Notes: generated by a model from the sequence alone, not told the origin. Positions 28,768-41,119 are shown, numbered from the stretch's first letter. The stretch: 64,000 nucleotides of DNA from Knoxdaviesia capensis (GCA_001510575.1 LNGK01000008.1:694340-758339), one strand, 5' to 3'. A program made the numbers and translations.

Positions 28768-29857
28768 TCAATCGTCTAACTCCCTGCCGAAGTCTATCAA
28801 TCGGATCAACGTCGCATCTTTTGGGTGGAATACCGCCGCTTTTGACCGGATGAGGAACCGCACCGCCGACGACTCGCGATCGACTTTGACGTAGGAAGAC
28901 GCATCGTCACCCCCAGCAGACATGAGCTGGTTCAGCAATTGCTCCGTGAGCTGGCGCATATCGTCGGCCGCCGCGGTGGTCTCGTTGCGTTTGTCCTCGT
29001 CAACACGCGTTGTTGTAGACTCGGCAGGGCCCCAGATAGCATCGATGCGCATCTGGCGTTTCTCTTGACCAGTACCCGCAGCAGCTGGCTCTCCCGCGGC
29101 GCTGCTCTTCCGCCGTTTCGGCCGGCCATGTGCACCGAACCCCGCCGCCAGGTCCTCGTCGTCGATATCCATGGCGTCGCCCACCACAGGTCCGCCCAGT
29201 TCCTCAGCCGCCAGCATAGCCGCCAGATGCTTGTCCAGGAACTTGTTGAACCGCCGCTGCAGCTGGGCCGTGTCCTTTCCGTACCGCTCCTTGCGTTTCT
29301 GCAGCGTTGCGCGCAGCTCGCGGGCCGCCTGCTCCGGGGTCATCTCATCCTGTGTTTCCAGTCCTGCCCGCAGCGTCTCAATGCGTGCGCGCAGTGCCGT
29401 GTCCAGCTGCTTCTGGTCGTCCACGTCCGCGCGGGCCGCTTCCAGCTCCTTCTCGGCGTTCTGGGCGGTGGCGCGGTGGGTCTCGAGGTATGCGCGTGAC
29501 TGGGTGATGGTTTCGTGAGCACGCCGGAGGGCCAGGAGTGAGGGGAGCACGGAATCGGGGAATGGCAGGAAACCATCAGGAGACTGCGACAGGCTGTCAA
29601 AGGCGGATTTTAGAATGGCGAGCGAGGCCTTGGGGTCGGCGAGTTCAGGACGATCTGTACTTGAGAGTTGCAGCTGGAGGAGTGTTAGGGCGTCTCAAGA
29701 CCTTGGAGCTACCGTTTGCTTCCACAGGACTTACCTGCTCAAGCTCAAGCTCTTGCGTAGTCACCGCCCGTTGCAGCTCGCGAAGCGTGTACTCGATGTT
29801 TTTGTCGTGAAGAGCATCGCGTTCGACGCGCTCAGAACCAGCAGCGCCTCCGTTCAT
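28768..29857 (-). CDS. Probable Sim4-complex kinetochore subunit (Fta4/CENP-U-like)
   Basis: Minus-strand exons 29857-29735 (41 codons) and 29673-28768 give 342 residues; the 61-bp intron is GTAAGT...CAG, phase 0. The N-terminal third is helical with a long coiled coil (IEYTLRELQRAVTTQELELEQ, HETITQSRAYLETHRATAQNAEKELEAARADVDDQKQLDTALRARIETL). A linker with MDIDDEDLAAG and a basic PKRRKSS follows, then a conserved C-terminal block: MRQLTEQLLNQLMSAG ... YVKVDRESSAVRFLIRSKAAVFHPKDATLIRLIDFGRELDD. That block resembles the fungal Fta4 family of the inner kinetochore (constitutive centromere-associated network) as I remember it. The family assignment is moderate; coiled-coil nuclear protein is secure. 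Confidence 0.55.
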
Positions 29858-31382
29858 TGCGATATTGGAAATGACGGAGTTGTGTAGCTTGATATTGGGT
29901 GGTTCGAAGTATTAGCAATTGGAGCCAAACCACGAATGAGCGAGGATCGAATGCCAAGGATCCTTAGAATGAGTGAGATCCAACCTAGCAATCGGCGTTT
30001 GCAACCATCGCGATGTTCGTGTTGTGAGGATCGGTCGCGGATGCACGTGATCTGGCCTGGTTTCCAGAGCAGTTCTCCGCACTGGGGTCATGGCTGGTAC
30101 TGTGTGGAAGATGTTATACACACTGTCAGGAGAGCTTCACGTGTATCTCATGTATTCGAAATTCCAACAACATAAAATCAGAAACCAATGTATCTACCAC
30201 GGCCTAGACTTTGTAACAATGATAAAACATACTGTGACATCTTTTTCTCATCTTCCATATCTTCGTTGATAGCTTTGCTGATGCGCGTTCAACCCGGCTT
30301 TTCTGTTCAAGCTTACAGTGTGTGCACAGTCCAAACCGTCCCGTGTCATGTGACCAGACCAGGCCAGGCAGGGAAAAATCCGTATAGATCTGCTTTCCTT
30401 CATCCAGCACGAAGTTTCAAACAACTTTCACCTTTTCCTCTCAAACTTCTGCCCCGGCGATCAGCATCACCCCCTTCCTGTTCATCGTTTTTCATCGGTA
30501 TTTTTACCACTGCAATTACGCGTGTTTATTTTCCTTTCTGAAATCGCCGTCGTCAATAGTTCGCGACGCCCCTGAAGTCTCGACCGTCTGGGATTTTGTT
30601 CGGTTCCACTTCGCTCTGCACGGGGAAGCACAATTGTTCCGCCACCCTGTCCGTTGCGGTTTTGCGCGCGCCTGGTGGTTTTTGTAGTATCAAGTGTTCT
30701 TCTTTTATTTCGATCGTCTTCTATCAATTCATTTCTCCTTCAATTCTCTTAATCGGTTGAGATTCAATCTTTATATCAACTGTTCTTCTTGGAAAAAACT
30801 TCTCCGTTTCCGTTTTCTCCCTCTCCGTTGTACCACCTTGCGCCTCATAATTTCGAGTCAGCTTCTGATAGGCTGAGAAATCAAGGTTTGATCCTACTAC
30901 GATACAGTGAATACAAACTGCTAGTTTTTTCTTCCTTCACGATCAATTCTCCCTCCAACTGCCTCATCCTCATCCCACCCTCCGCCAATATCCGGCAGAC
31001 ATCACGAAGGACGGGGTCCCCTTATTCCTATCCCCTCTTATTCTTTTTTCTTTCTGATAAAACCTCACGGGTTTCGACCGTTCCTCCCGTCGCGCCAGAC
31101 CATTGCACGATTCTTCCTGGACGTTTTCCTCCTTTCCTCGTCTCTCGACCACGTCACACCCCAGCACCGACTGCACTCAACAACCCGTGAGAGGTGTACG
31201 TACTATTTTTTTTTTTTTTTTTTGCTGCAAGAAGTTCAGGAAATAAAACAAACAAGGCTATATTTACTCATGCCATTTGAGTCTTCTTATTTTTAACACT
31301 CTGTTTCTGCAGCTGATCCGTCCAGACTTTTGACTCTGTTCCGTTCCCATCGACATTTCTCTTTAAATTCCCATCATCCATC
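29858..31382. other. Divergent region with long pyrimidine-rich leader of the KH-domain gene
   Basis: 1.5 kb between divergent genes. The KH-gene side (about 30400-31380) is strongly pyrimidine-rich (TTC/CTT runs), as in long fungal 5' UTRs, and contains a T-run at 31206-31225. A possible 5' UTR intron runs from CCC|GTGAGA at 31187 to CTGCAG ending at 31312. Open frames here are short and unconvincing. Confidence 0.5.
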
Positions 31383-32995
31383 ATGTCTGCCTCTCCCTCC
31401 CAGCCAACCCAGTCCGCTAAGCGGCCCCTGGAGGAGGAGGAGTCTTCCCCTTCCCGCCCCGGCGATCAGCCCGATGCTAAGCGCCCTGCGCTCGACAAGA
31501 TAGTGAAGAGCGACGAGGAGGTTGAGATCATGCGCCCGGATGATATCCCCTCAATCAGCGAGCAGGAAGCTGGCGAGAAAATCAATGGAACTAAGGCCGA
31601 AGAAAGCAGCCCGGAGTCGTCGACAACTGCTGCTGAAACCAAGGGCACGTCGGCATCCGGTGCCAACGCGTCTGCCGCGACCAACACCAATGATGAGACC
31701 GCCTGGATCCATATCCGCGCCGTTATCTCCAGCCCTGAGGCTGCCACCATCATTGGAAAGGGTGGTGAAAATGTGTCCAACATTCGTAAGATGTCCGGTG
31801 CTAAGTGCACCGTCAGTGAATACCAGAAGGGCGCTGTTGAGCGCATCCTCACTGTCAGTGGTGTGGTTGATGCTGCTGCGAAGGTAAGCTTCTGCCTGTT
31901 ATTCTGAGTCTTGCTTCATTCGTTTCATTTCCCTTCTTCAATTGTCTAACGCTTCTCCTTTTGTCTTCCCTCAGGCCTTCGGTCTCATTATTCGTACCCT
32001 CAACAACGAAAACCTCACGGAGGCCTCGACATCGCAGTCAAAGACTTATCCTCTTCGTCTTCTGATCCCCCACATCCTCATTGGATCGATTATTGGCAAG
32101 GGAGGATCTCGCATCCGTGAAATCCAGGAAGCTTCTGGAGCTCGCTTGAATGCCTCTGATTCATGCCTTCCTTTGTCATCCGAGCGGTCTCTGGTCGTTA
32201 TGGGTGTTGCTGATTCCGTGCATATTGCTACATACTATGTCGGAAGTACTCTGCTGGAACAGTTGAAGGAGCGCTTCGGAGGACCTGGTGCCTCTGCTTA
32301 CGCTACCCGCAGCGGCGGCCCTACTGGGCCGGTTCCTGGCGGCATGCAGGTTGTGCCGTACAGCCCGCAGCCTACTGGTGGCAACTTTGGCAACCGCGAG
32401 AACTACAGCCGCCGCCACGATTCCCGCTCGCAGCCGATGCAGCCCCCCCCTTACAACGTTGCGCCGTACCAACCCCCGGCGGCCCACCCTAACCCGGCCA
32501 TGCCCATCCACTATGGCGCTGCCAGCCAGCCTGCGCCGGCCTACGGAGCTGCTCCTCACATGCCCCCGCATGCCGGTCCCCACGTGGGAGCTCACCCCGT
32601 GCCTGCTGGCCCCGGTAGCCAGCCCATTCACGGCGCCGCCATTGCTGGTGCTCCCGTTACCCAGCAGATCTATATTCCGAACGACATGGTCGGCGCCATT
32701 ATTGGCAAGGGTGGCCAGAAGATTAACGACATCCGCCGCATCAGTGGCAGCATGATCAAGATTAACGAGCCTCAGGACAACAGCAACGAGCGCCTCGTCA
32801 CCATCACTGGTACTGAGGAGTGCAACCGCATGGCTCTGTACATGCTCTGCTCCCGCCTCGGTTAGTATTCCCATTATCAGTGTTCAAGCTGAGCTTAGCA
32901 TTGTTCCTTTTCACTCCAGGTTCCCTAATTTGTAACACGTCACGTTTGGCTAACACACTCTTCTGAAAACAGAGTCCGAGAAGCACCGTGTCTAA
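31383..32995 (+). CDS. Triple KH-domain RNA-binding protein (Pbp2/Rnc1/PCBP-like)
   Basis: Poly(C)-binding-type protein expected to control mRNA stability or translation. Exons 31383-31883, 31975-32860 and 32973-32995 give 469 residues; the last exon (23 nt) encodes only ESEKHRV. Three KH domains are clear from their GxxG loops: KH1 about residues 108-175 (ATIIGKGGENVSNIRKMSGAKC), KH2 about 190-260 (IGSIIGKGGSRIREIQEASGARL) and KH3 about 392-460 (VGAIIGKGGQKINDIRRISGSMI). KH2 and KH3 are split by a ~130-residue low-complexity linker rich in Pro, Gly, Ala and His (PPPYNVAPYQPPAAHPNPAMP). The N-terminal ~105 residues are acidic, Ser-rich and disordered with a KRPLEEEE start. The 5' leader is long and pyrimidine-rich, compatible with translational control. 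Confidence 0.93.
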
Positions 32996-34122
32996 ACGAC
33001 ACCTCTTTACTTCCTCCCTTTCCCTAACGACACAGCAGCATGACTGAACAAAGTGTGATTTCAGCCGAAGAGTAGCTTCTTCCTTCCTCTGTGACCGTTT
33101 CGTTTGAGACCTGGATTACCAAAAGAAAATTGGGTGCGGCGCAAAGTGGTATTATTCCTTCTCTTTTCTCCTTGGGATCTTTTTAATTGGGTGTTTCTTT
33201 TTTTTTTCTCGTCGCTTCGGTTTTAAAACAGTTACTTTTGTCTTCCCTCTTTCTCTAAATCCTTACACATGCTTCTGAGTCCTGTAACCCTTCTCCCTTT
33301 TGTCTCCCTTCCTGTCATTCTCCCTAAACCCATGACATCCTGAGTGAGATGGCGGTCTGGGTTGTTTGCTGGTAGCGAGAGAGGGGGAGCCCGGCATATA
33401 TTGCGTGTGCTGGACACAACAGTCCCGACTCATCTATATGTGTTGGCCACTCACCCCTCCTCGAGATGCTGTCATACCACCCTGTTTTTCACTTCCTCAT
33501 TGGGTGTCACTCACCAGTTTGTTCTTGGCCACAGACATGAAATGGACATATGTGGGAAAGCTGCACACACACACACACACACAGAGCAATCATGATGGAA
33601 TGGATCTACTAACGAATTTGAGGGTATCAAGAACCGACTGGGACGTGTGTAATGGGATTTCGATTTCTTGGGAAAGGTTTTTCGTTTCGTTTTCTGTTTT
33701 CTATTTTCTCCATTTCTTTCTCCTTGCCTTTCTTGTTCTTGTTTTTCTGATGGTCGGACGGAATTTCGGTTTTTCGAGGGCTAGGTTTGTGACACTTTTT
33801 CTTCTTCCTTTCCTTTCTCTTTTTTTCCCTCCTGACCATCTGGGTTTGCTTTTTTCTTCTTCTCGTTCCTGGGGTTTCACTTTGGTTTTTGCTTTCCTTC
33901 GTCGTTTTGCTTTTTTCATTTCTCTCTCTTCTTGAAGACTGGCCTTTTCCCTCCTCTCTTCACCCAAAGTTTTCTTCTCACAACATGCTCTATCACTTTT
34001 CACCATCTCTCTCTCACTTTCTCTCTGCACGCCACGTTGTAAACACTAAACACATTAATCACGCTGCTTCTGATTGCTCTAAAACCCGTGCCTATGCCTA
34101 TCCCTCTCATACATCTCTCTTT

Positions 34123-34206
<84 letters not shown>

Positions 34207-34888
34207 CGTCTCATAACATATATATCACCCTCACAACCTCCCACTTTCTCGGTAGCTTAGGGTACAGCTACTTCCATTCTGGCTGGTATGTAACAGATAG
34301 CCGGGGGTCGGAAGAACCGACGTGTCTACGTATGCATGTGCGTAGCACTCAAGCAGGATTTTTGCGGGGTCCAACTGGCCCTTGGGGGGGTGGTATGGAG
34401 GCGAGAAGGTGAGACGACATGAGCACCAAACTTGGTCTGCTTCTTCTGAATCAAAAAAGGTAAAACCCCAGTGACTGACTAAGTATACGCTCTTTTCTAC
34501 TGACTGCGATACTTTGTCCGGGGAACTCGGCTTCTTTTGTGGTACGCCCTGGGCTTGACTTGCCCTTGAATTTGACAGGCTGACGACGCGCCAGCTCATA
34601 CGGTTACACCACAATACGAGCGCGATGCACTGACCCGGTAATATAAGCTACTATCTACAAACGCGTCTGCTTGCTCCTCGTTTCTATCCGCGCTTTAAAA
34701 GGTAGGGCTCTCAATTTTCAAGCTCAAGCTGGGCCTATCAAGGTTTAAGCACAACATATCATATTGAGGAATCATAATATCTTCGGGTGTTCTTTTTAGC
34801 TCTTGTCGTTATCATTACAACTGCCATGCCATGCCACATCAACCGAGTCAGCGCCCTCCCCCTGAAGTCTCGCATGTGTCAAACCCGT
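32996..34888. other. Convergent intergenic region with microsatellites and a long pyrimidine tract
   Basis: 1.9 kb between the KH gene and the next minus-strand gene. It contains a CA microsatellite (33565-33584), a pyrimidine-dominated stretch of more than 500 bp (about 33660-34200) and a long CT microsatellite at its end. No gene seen. Confidence 0.6.
34113..34203 (+). repeat. CT-dinucleotide microsatellite
   Basis: About 90 bp of nearly uninterrupted CT repeats with a few T or C insertions, ending a longer polypyrimidine tract. Mirror symmetry of such tracts allows triplex (H-DNA) formation in principle. Confidence 0.95.
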
Positions 34889-35636
34889 TTACAGCGTCTT
34901 GAAGTCGATGTGCACCTGCAATGAAAGGAGAAAAGCTGTTAGAGAGTCTGGAAGTTAAGCTTCCCGTATTCAATGGTGTGCTTACAAGTTCGGACTCCGC
35001 GCGGTGTCCGCTCAGAGCTAAAATAACTCGGGAAATCGCTGTTCAGGTGCAGGCATAAAAAGTTAGCATTAAAGTCACCGTCAGATCATTGGGGTAAAAG
35101 GGGGGCATACGGCCACCAGGAAGGGCAACAGCATCCAAATGAGCCTGCTTCGAATCCCATCCCAATATAAAAAGCAGGGCCGGGCCAGGCTCTTCGGTGC
35201 CTTTGGCAATGGGGCTCAAGACACGAGCAAAGGTGTCACCATGATAAGCAACGGGGGGGTCATCCTTAAGAATATCGCCGGCTTTGGCGACGGCGCCGAC
35301 ATACCCCTCGTCGATGTGATAGGCAGTGATAAACTCGGTGTTGGGAGCAGTAAAGATCTTGGTGGCGACCTCGGCTCGCAGCGGGGCGAAGAATGCGGGG
35401 CGGCTCGATGCAGCCTCCAGGGCCGGCACAGTCGGGGCGGCCTTGGCGGCATCTCCTGATGCCCAGTGAACAACCAGCAGCCACACGGTCGGCTGCTCAA
35501 TGCGTTGTCCAAAGTACACGGCCTTGACGCCGGCGAACCCCTTGACAGCGGCCGAAACCTCACCGGCGAATCCCTCAGGAGGCGCGGTGGAGGGGAAGTT
35601 GAGAGTGTAGATCTGGAAAACGTCGGCGGAAGACAT
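34889..35636 (-). CDS. Unrecognised small protein, possible dimeric alpha/beta-barrel fold
   Basis: Minus-strand exons 35636-35079 (186 codons) and 34915-34889 (VHIDFKTL and stop) give 194 residues. The intron (GTGACT...CAG, 163 bp, phase 0) is inferred because the unspliced frame ends in an unlikely tail, while the downstream exon gives a beta-strand-like end. The sequence has two similar halves: FQIYTLNFPSTAPPEGFAGEVSAAVKGFAGVKAVYFGQRIEQPTVWLLVVHWAS and a second half ending FARVLSPIAKGTEEPGPALLFILGWDSKQAHLDAVALPG. Each has the strand-helix-strand pattern and WxS/WDS motif seen in dimeric alpha-beta barrel (ABM/EthD-like) proteins. No presequence. Function unknown; the fold call is inference. 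Confidence 0.65.
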
Positions 35637-36746
35637 GGTGATGATTTTGGGTTGTGGACGTGAGGTGTGTAAGATAGGATGGCACAGTATGACTGTTTGA
35701 TGAAGCAAAGGGTAGGTTAATTGGGAGTTGTTGGGGTTGATGTCCTGTTTGAAATCGAGTCTGACTTTGAAGGAGCCGGCAACGTTTATATACTTGAAAT
35801 TCAGGGTCAACAAGCACTAGCTCAGGGCAAGCTTCGTCGAAATCCAGGAAATGGCGTCACTTTGCAATGTGGGTGGTTCCTCCCCCATAATTTTAGGCTT
35901 TTTTGGGCAGCTGAACCCTTCGCCGCTCTGAATGACTACTACTAATCAAGCCTTAACGCCGAAACCCCGACAGTGAGCATCTTCATGAACCTTCAAGCTG
36001 GAGACAGCTTGAACAGAAGGAAACACCGGCAAGATATCGCTATATCCGATTCCAGGCATGATCTCATGCCGGTGTAGTGAAGTGAAAGAAGGTGTGCGAA
36101 CATAAGGTGCACTCCTCTGTCAAGGGGCAGCTGAAAAGAACATTGCACACCAGAGCCGTATGTTCAGTTCTCCTCCGTCCTACGTTAGAGCACGCTTGTT
36201 CACTAACACGCAGTTTGGGCACAACCACTGTGCTCGAAACCATAGAAACTAGGACATGCACGCATGTGAAGCTGAAAAGGGGAAATGTCTGGCTACGTTT
36301 GAGTTCACCCACGCGTAAGACGGTATACTTTTGGAAGTCCCGACACCCTTTCTTGAAACAGCAAGAGCTATTGATATTACTCAGAAGCAACTGCCTACGG
36401 ATGATACAGAGAAGCTTGGAAGGTGCGACCAGCAAGTTGTGTCATGCGGTTGCTTAATATCGCCAGAGAACATGAGTGGCTCCTTCCAAACTCAGGAACT
36501 TGAAACAGTATCAGTTCGATGGTATTCTCCCTTCTTCTTCTCGTCAAATGCCATCACCAACATCCCCTCACCTCAATTTTCTTCCTTGACACTGTTCGAT
36601 GTTGAATATGGCTGAGGCGATCCTGACTCTACCAGAATAGCTTTTTCGGTGTCCCTCTGAACGGTTTGTTATTCCCCGATCGTTTGCATGTCCACAAGCA
36701 CATTCTTACTGACTCAATCTCTTGCTGACACAGAACACTCGATGGG
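35637..36746. other. Intergenic region, no gene seen
   Basis: 1.1 kb divergent region. An ACGCGT hexamer occurs near 36311, about 430 bp upstream of the large coiled-coil gene. Short open frames have no recognisable content. Confidence 0.55.
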
Positions 36747-39700
36747 ATGGCTACACAGTCACCTGACCGCAGTGATGGGCGAGCGGCTAGCCATTCTTCT
36801 GATCATGCCACTCAACCATCTCACCGAAGCCCGAGTCTTGAGAGTATCGAAGGAGAGATAACTGCCATGTTGGAAAAGGCCAGTGGCAGCCTCGACAAAA
36901 CTGATCTTTCCGCCGGCTTTTGCTTTGGAAAGGCTGCTCCCATCCGACATGACCAGTTCTCCGCGAGACCTTCCAAGGCACCTGCGAGCAATGCTCTAGT
37001 TTCTCGGGGCACAGTTCAGGAGGTAGTCAAGCCACCGTCTTTGACAACGATGCCATTCCCAGTTCTTGGTGCTGGAGCTCCCGCTATTGGAGACATCAAT
37101 ACTCGAGCCATGAGAAAGCCGCCTCCTCCTTTCCCTGTGCCTGTGCCTGTCCCTGTTCTACCTGCACCTTCAGCGGTGCGGTCCCCACGCGCAGTGGAAA
37201 ACCCAGCTGCAACGGCACTCGGAGATCTTCAGCTTCCTTCCCACCACCACCACCACCCGCCAAAGCCAAAGCAGTCAGCCATGCGTCCACCTCGCCCTGC
37301 GCGCAAGGATATCGCTCCGCAATTGGTGTCATCCCCTCGTCAAATCGGAATTTCTAACCGGACCGTCTCAAGAAGCTCAAATATCTCCAAGCGTCGGGAA
37401 GGTGGCAAGACTCCATCAGTGATGGACGAACTGGAGGATCTTCAGACGTTCGCTACTTCATGGAACTCGTATGTGGAGGCCGCTGCCCGCCGCCGAAAGG
37501 ACATGACCCATACTATGTCCAGCATGAAGGAAAAGCTTGCTCGGCACACGGAAAGGATTCATCGCTTGGAGGCCGTTCTCAAATGCAAAGATGCCACGCT
37601 CAAGTCGTTGGAAGATTCTCACGGTCAGCTCGAGAAAGAAAAGGTGCAGCTTGATTCTGAAGTTGAAAATCTCCACACAACGCTTTCTTCGGTAAAGAGC
37701 AATCATTCCGAATTCCAGGAGTCTGCGAAAATTCTCCGCGAGAAGCTGAACCTGGAAATTGAGGAGCAGCGAGCTTTGAACACCCGCTTGAAGGACGAGT
37801 TCAATGACGCCCTGTGCAAAGCTCATTCAGAGCACGAAGAAACCAAAAAGGAGCTAGAGCAAGTTCGTTCGGCGGTTAAACTTGTTGAAGAAAAGCGAGA
37901 TGAGATTGAGAAACAGCTGAAGGCCGAAGCTCAGGCTTCCTCGGCCGCCAGAAATGAGCGTAAGTTTCGCCTTCGAAGGTCGCTGGCAGATATAGACGCA
38001 CATTTCCTGTTTGGATCTACTGGCTAACCATTGATTATTCATATTAGTTGAGCACAAGCTGAAGACCCTTCAGCTGAAGCTTGATCATAAGGAGGAAGAG
38101 CTGGAAGGAGAAAAGTCTCGGTCTGTAGGAATAACAGACTCGGTCCATAAGAGGTACGTCTGCTGTCCAACATGCAATCATTTCATTTTACATTCATCTA
38201 ACTGCCTTTGACAGACTTGATTCCATTCTCGAACTCCTATCCTCGACATCGGCCAGTCAATCCGGCCTCCCTGATTCCATCAAGAGCTTGTCCCAACAGT
38301 GCAAGGATATGGAGATGAAGTATGTTACACGCATGATCTTTTCTGGATAAGCAAGCTGACGGCATTTGTGCAGTATCATATCCTCGGTAGCCGACGCAAC
38401 ACTGGATCGCTCACTGGTCCAGTCTGACTTGGAAAAGACAGACTCCATCATGAGAGATAAGCTGCAGGGAATTTCGCGTCAGCTTGAAATCCAGCAGACT
38501 CAACTGTCGTCTCTGATTGACGACAAAACCAGAGAATGCGAGGACCTGGGCTTGCAACTGAGAAGCGCAACCGCAGAGCTTGACAAAGCTCACGACGAGC
38601 TTGCTTCTGTCAATTCGACAATCCTTGAGTTGAGAGCCAGCCTTGAAGTTTCCAAGTCGGATTCTGGAAATGAAATCCAAGCGCTTCTAGAGCAATTGAG
38701 TCAGTGCCAACTCGAACAGCAGGACTCCAGGAAGCTGTATGAAGCCAGTCTTGCCGCAAATGAGGCCGTGAAGGAGAAACTCATCATGACTGAAGAAAGG
38801 CTCCACAGCACCTCCAAGGAGTTGCTGGTGGCTATGAAGGCGACTGCAGATGCATCCAGCAAGGCTCAGTTGCTTGAACAGAAAACTCAAGATCAAAGCT
38901 TGGCCATTTCCAGCTTGGAGGATCGCCTTCAGGCCATGACTATCCAGCTCGAGCAACAGTCAGAACAGTCGAAGGCCAGCAACAATAAACTGGAGCACTA
39001 TCAAGCAATCTATCATGATGTCTCTGCAGCCCTCAATCACTGGCAAGGCCAGAAGACCGAATTCATGAACTTGCAGAGCACAGTTGAGAAGCTAGGCTGT
39101 TCCGAGCTGCAACCTATGCTGCAGATGCTATGCAAGATGCAGGAGATTGCATGCAACTCCTCGCGCGGAGTATCTGCGGGCGCGAGTGAACAGGAGGACG
39201 ACGAGGTCCAGCTCGTTGAGGTTCCAGAGGAGGGTTCCAGACCCACCGCACCAGTCAAGGCCGAGGTTGTCGATACAGAGTTTGTTTCTGACGATACTGA
39301 ATTACAGGGCCTGTCGCACCAAGGCTCCACTCAGCCCATCGATTTGGGTACCCTACCGCCGCAAGAATCCGATCTACTTGGTGCTCGCTCTCGACGTGTT
39401 ACTGTTGTCAGCCCATTTGACGGCGCAACAGACGAAATAGTCCCGCGTACAGTCGAAGAAGAGAGGACCTGGAGAAGACTCGCAAATCCACCGCAGTCCA
39501 TCATGAAAGCCCAGGCGATGCTCCCAGTGCTAGTGGTTGAAGAGGTGGTGAGTGTCTCGGCGCCGGTTCCTCTAAGCATCGAGCCCGTGTCCAACCCCGC
39601 CGGTCAGATGGACCACAGACCGGCTCTTACCCCCAGTGGGTACGGGCTGTATGGCCGGATGGGGCCAACTTCTAGTCAAATCGTCGAACAAGCCGGAGAG

Positions 39701-40231
39701 AATCCCCCAGGACAGCCAATGATTGATGAGATCAGAAACCGACTGGCTCCGGCAGCCGTGAACAGACGGGGAGCATTGTTGAGCATTGATGACTTTGATC
39801 GGACATCGGCAAGCTCACAGAAGCGCGATCGGGAGAAAGCCGACGATATGCAGCAAGTTGCTCAGCACTCGGCCAAGATCCAGAAAACAGCAGCACATGG
39901 AGGCAGAACGTCAAACCGCCAGGGAGAAACCTTGCAGCAAGCCTGTGAGAGAATCTCGAACTACTTCCGGAAACCCGCAGGAGGGAATCTCGCCGTCTCT
40001 GGCTCTGGCGCTACCTCCGTCACTAGACCCACAGACGCCGCCCCAGCTACGCCATCGGCGTCAACACCAGGCTCCAAGGGAAACCAGAACGTTCATACCA
40101 ATTTGGCCAACAGAGGCACACCCAGACGGGCGCCGGTGATGAGAAAACGGGGCGGCTCCGGTATGGCCAGTCCGCGGGTTACTCGGACGTATTCGAAGAA
40201 GATTACTGTGGAGGAACTTAGTGTAACGTAA
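36747..40231 (+). CDS. Large unrecognised coiled-coil protein (1093 residues)
   Basis: I do not recognise it. Exons 36747-37959, 38048-38153, 38215-38319 and 38374-40231 join in phase to 1093 residues (donors GTAAGT, GTACGT, GTATGT; acceptors TAG, CAG, CAG). Layout: a disordered, proline-rich N-terminus of ~225 residues with a PVPVPVPV run and five consecutive His; a short conserved-looking segment MDELEDLQTFATSWNSYVEAAARRRKDMTHTM; near-continuous heptad coiled coil from about 255 to 700; a Glu/Ser-rich region; and a basic C-terminal ~150 residues (RKPAGG, RRAPVMRKRGGSG, RVTRTYSKK). The basic tail and long rod recall chromosome-axis, synaptonemal-complex transverse-filament or spindle-pole proteins, but no family is assigned. 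A CERISNYFRKP segment has the I-x-x-Y-F half of a PCNA-interacting peptide without the Gln. Confidence 0.8.
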
Positions 40232-40660
40232 TAGCAGGGGTGAGGGAGTGTGGGAGAGCATTCTTAGAGGCGGTTCCCGATCTGAAGTTTCACCTAGACA
40301 TGCGAAATGACGGCTATGTTACCCGAGGAAAAAGACATTTGCTAAAGAAACGATGTGTAGAGGTTTATATCATTATACCCAGATCCATTAATATACATAA
40401 TGATTTTTTGTTAAGTTCACAAAATATAGTACAATGCCACCAATACTTCCGTCCGGAGCCAGTTGGGTGTAAATGGGAGGAAGTCGGGCAGGTTTCATGC
40501 GAGGACTCGTGCCATACTGGATGAGCCTATGGCCGAGGTGAGAAAAGTACAGCGGGAAGCTGTTGTGTGTAGGTCGTTGTTCGAGTGAAAAAATGGATCC
40601 ACGGATGAGGACGGCGACCGAGATGGGTTTTCGTAGAGTGCGATGGAAAGGTCCGATGGT
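40232..40660. other. Convergent intergenic region, no gene seen
   Basis: About 430 bp between converging 3' ends. AT-rich around 40350-40430. Nothing else recognised. Confidence 0.6.
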
Positions 40661-41119
40661 TTATTTTCCTTTTCGTTTTTGTTCGAGGAATAAGACGTGT
40701 TTCCGGACTACAAAGACGACATGCATTGGCCACGTTAGTTTCGGATTCTGCCTGCTCCTTGATGTGTGTATCGGCCTAGGAGACTAATTTTGGGGCCAAG
40801 AGGTTCGCGTTTGCTCAGATGGCAGATCACGAAGCTGCACGGAAAGACTGTCGGAGGACAGGCGACATTGGAACGCACCTATGGGGTCGTATTTGAGCAT
40901 GCTCATGGGCCGGGCGGTACGCTTGCGGCGGAAGGTGTAGAAGAAGCCGGTCATGGCCATGGAGAGGAGGCGCACGGGGATGACGCGGGACTTGACTGTG
41001 TTTCGGGGGGCGAAGCAGGGCGACGATGCGTGTTAGCTTTTCAGGGACACCAACCCGGCAATGCGGCGGATTCCGGCGCGAGCCAGCGAGCGCCCGGGAC
41101 ACGAACCTTTCTTCGCCAT
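40661..41119 (-). CDS. MRPL39: Mitochondrial large ribosomal subunit protein bL33m (Mrpl39)
   Basis: Small zinc-free mitochondrial homologue of bacterial L33. Minus-strand exons 41119-41107 (13 nt: MAKK), 40995-40879 and 40707-40661 join to 58 residues; introns are GTTCGT...CAG and GTGCGT...TAG, both phase 1. The protein reads MAKKVKSRVIPVRLLSMAMT, then GFFYTFRRKRTARPMSMLKYDP and VRKHVLFLEQKRKGK, matching the family's MAKKxKSRxIxVRLxSxAxTGxFYT...KYDPxVxxxVLFxE layout. It is too short and too split for a simple open-frame search, but all three parts are needed and fit. No cleavable presequence, as usual for this protein. It is divergent from a 5S rRNA gene starting 294 bp away. Confidence 0.9.

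Noticed and set aside
35043..35080. Unspliced C-terminus (VTLMLTFYACT) of the small minus-strand protein
   Set aside because: A GTGACT donor and a downstream CAG acceptor give the more protein-like end VHIDFKTL; three possible middle exons were tried and none kept the phase.
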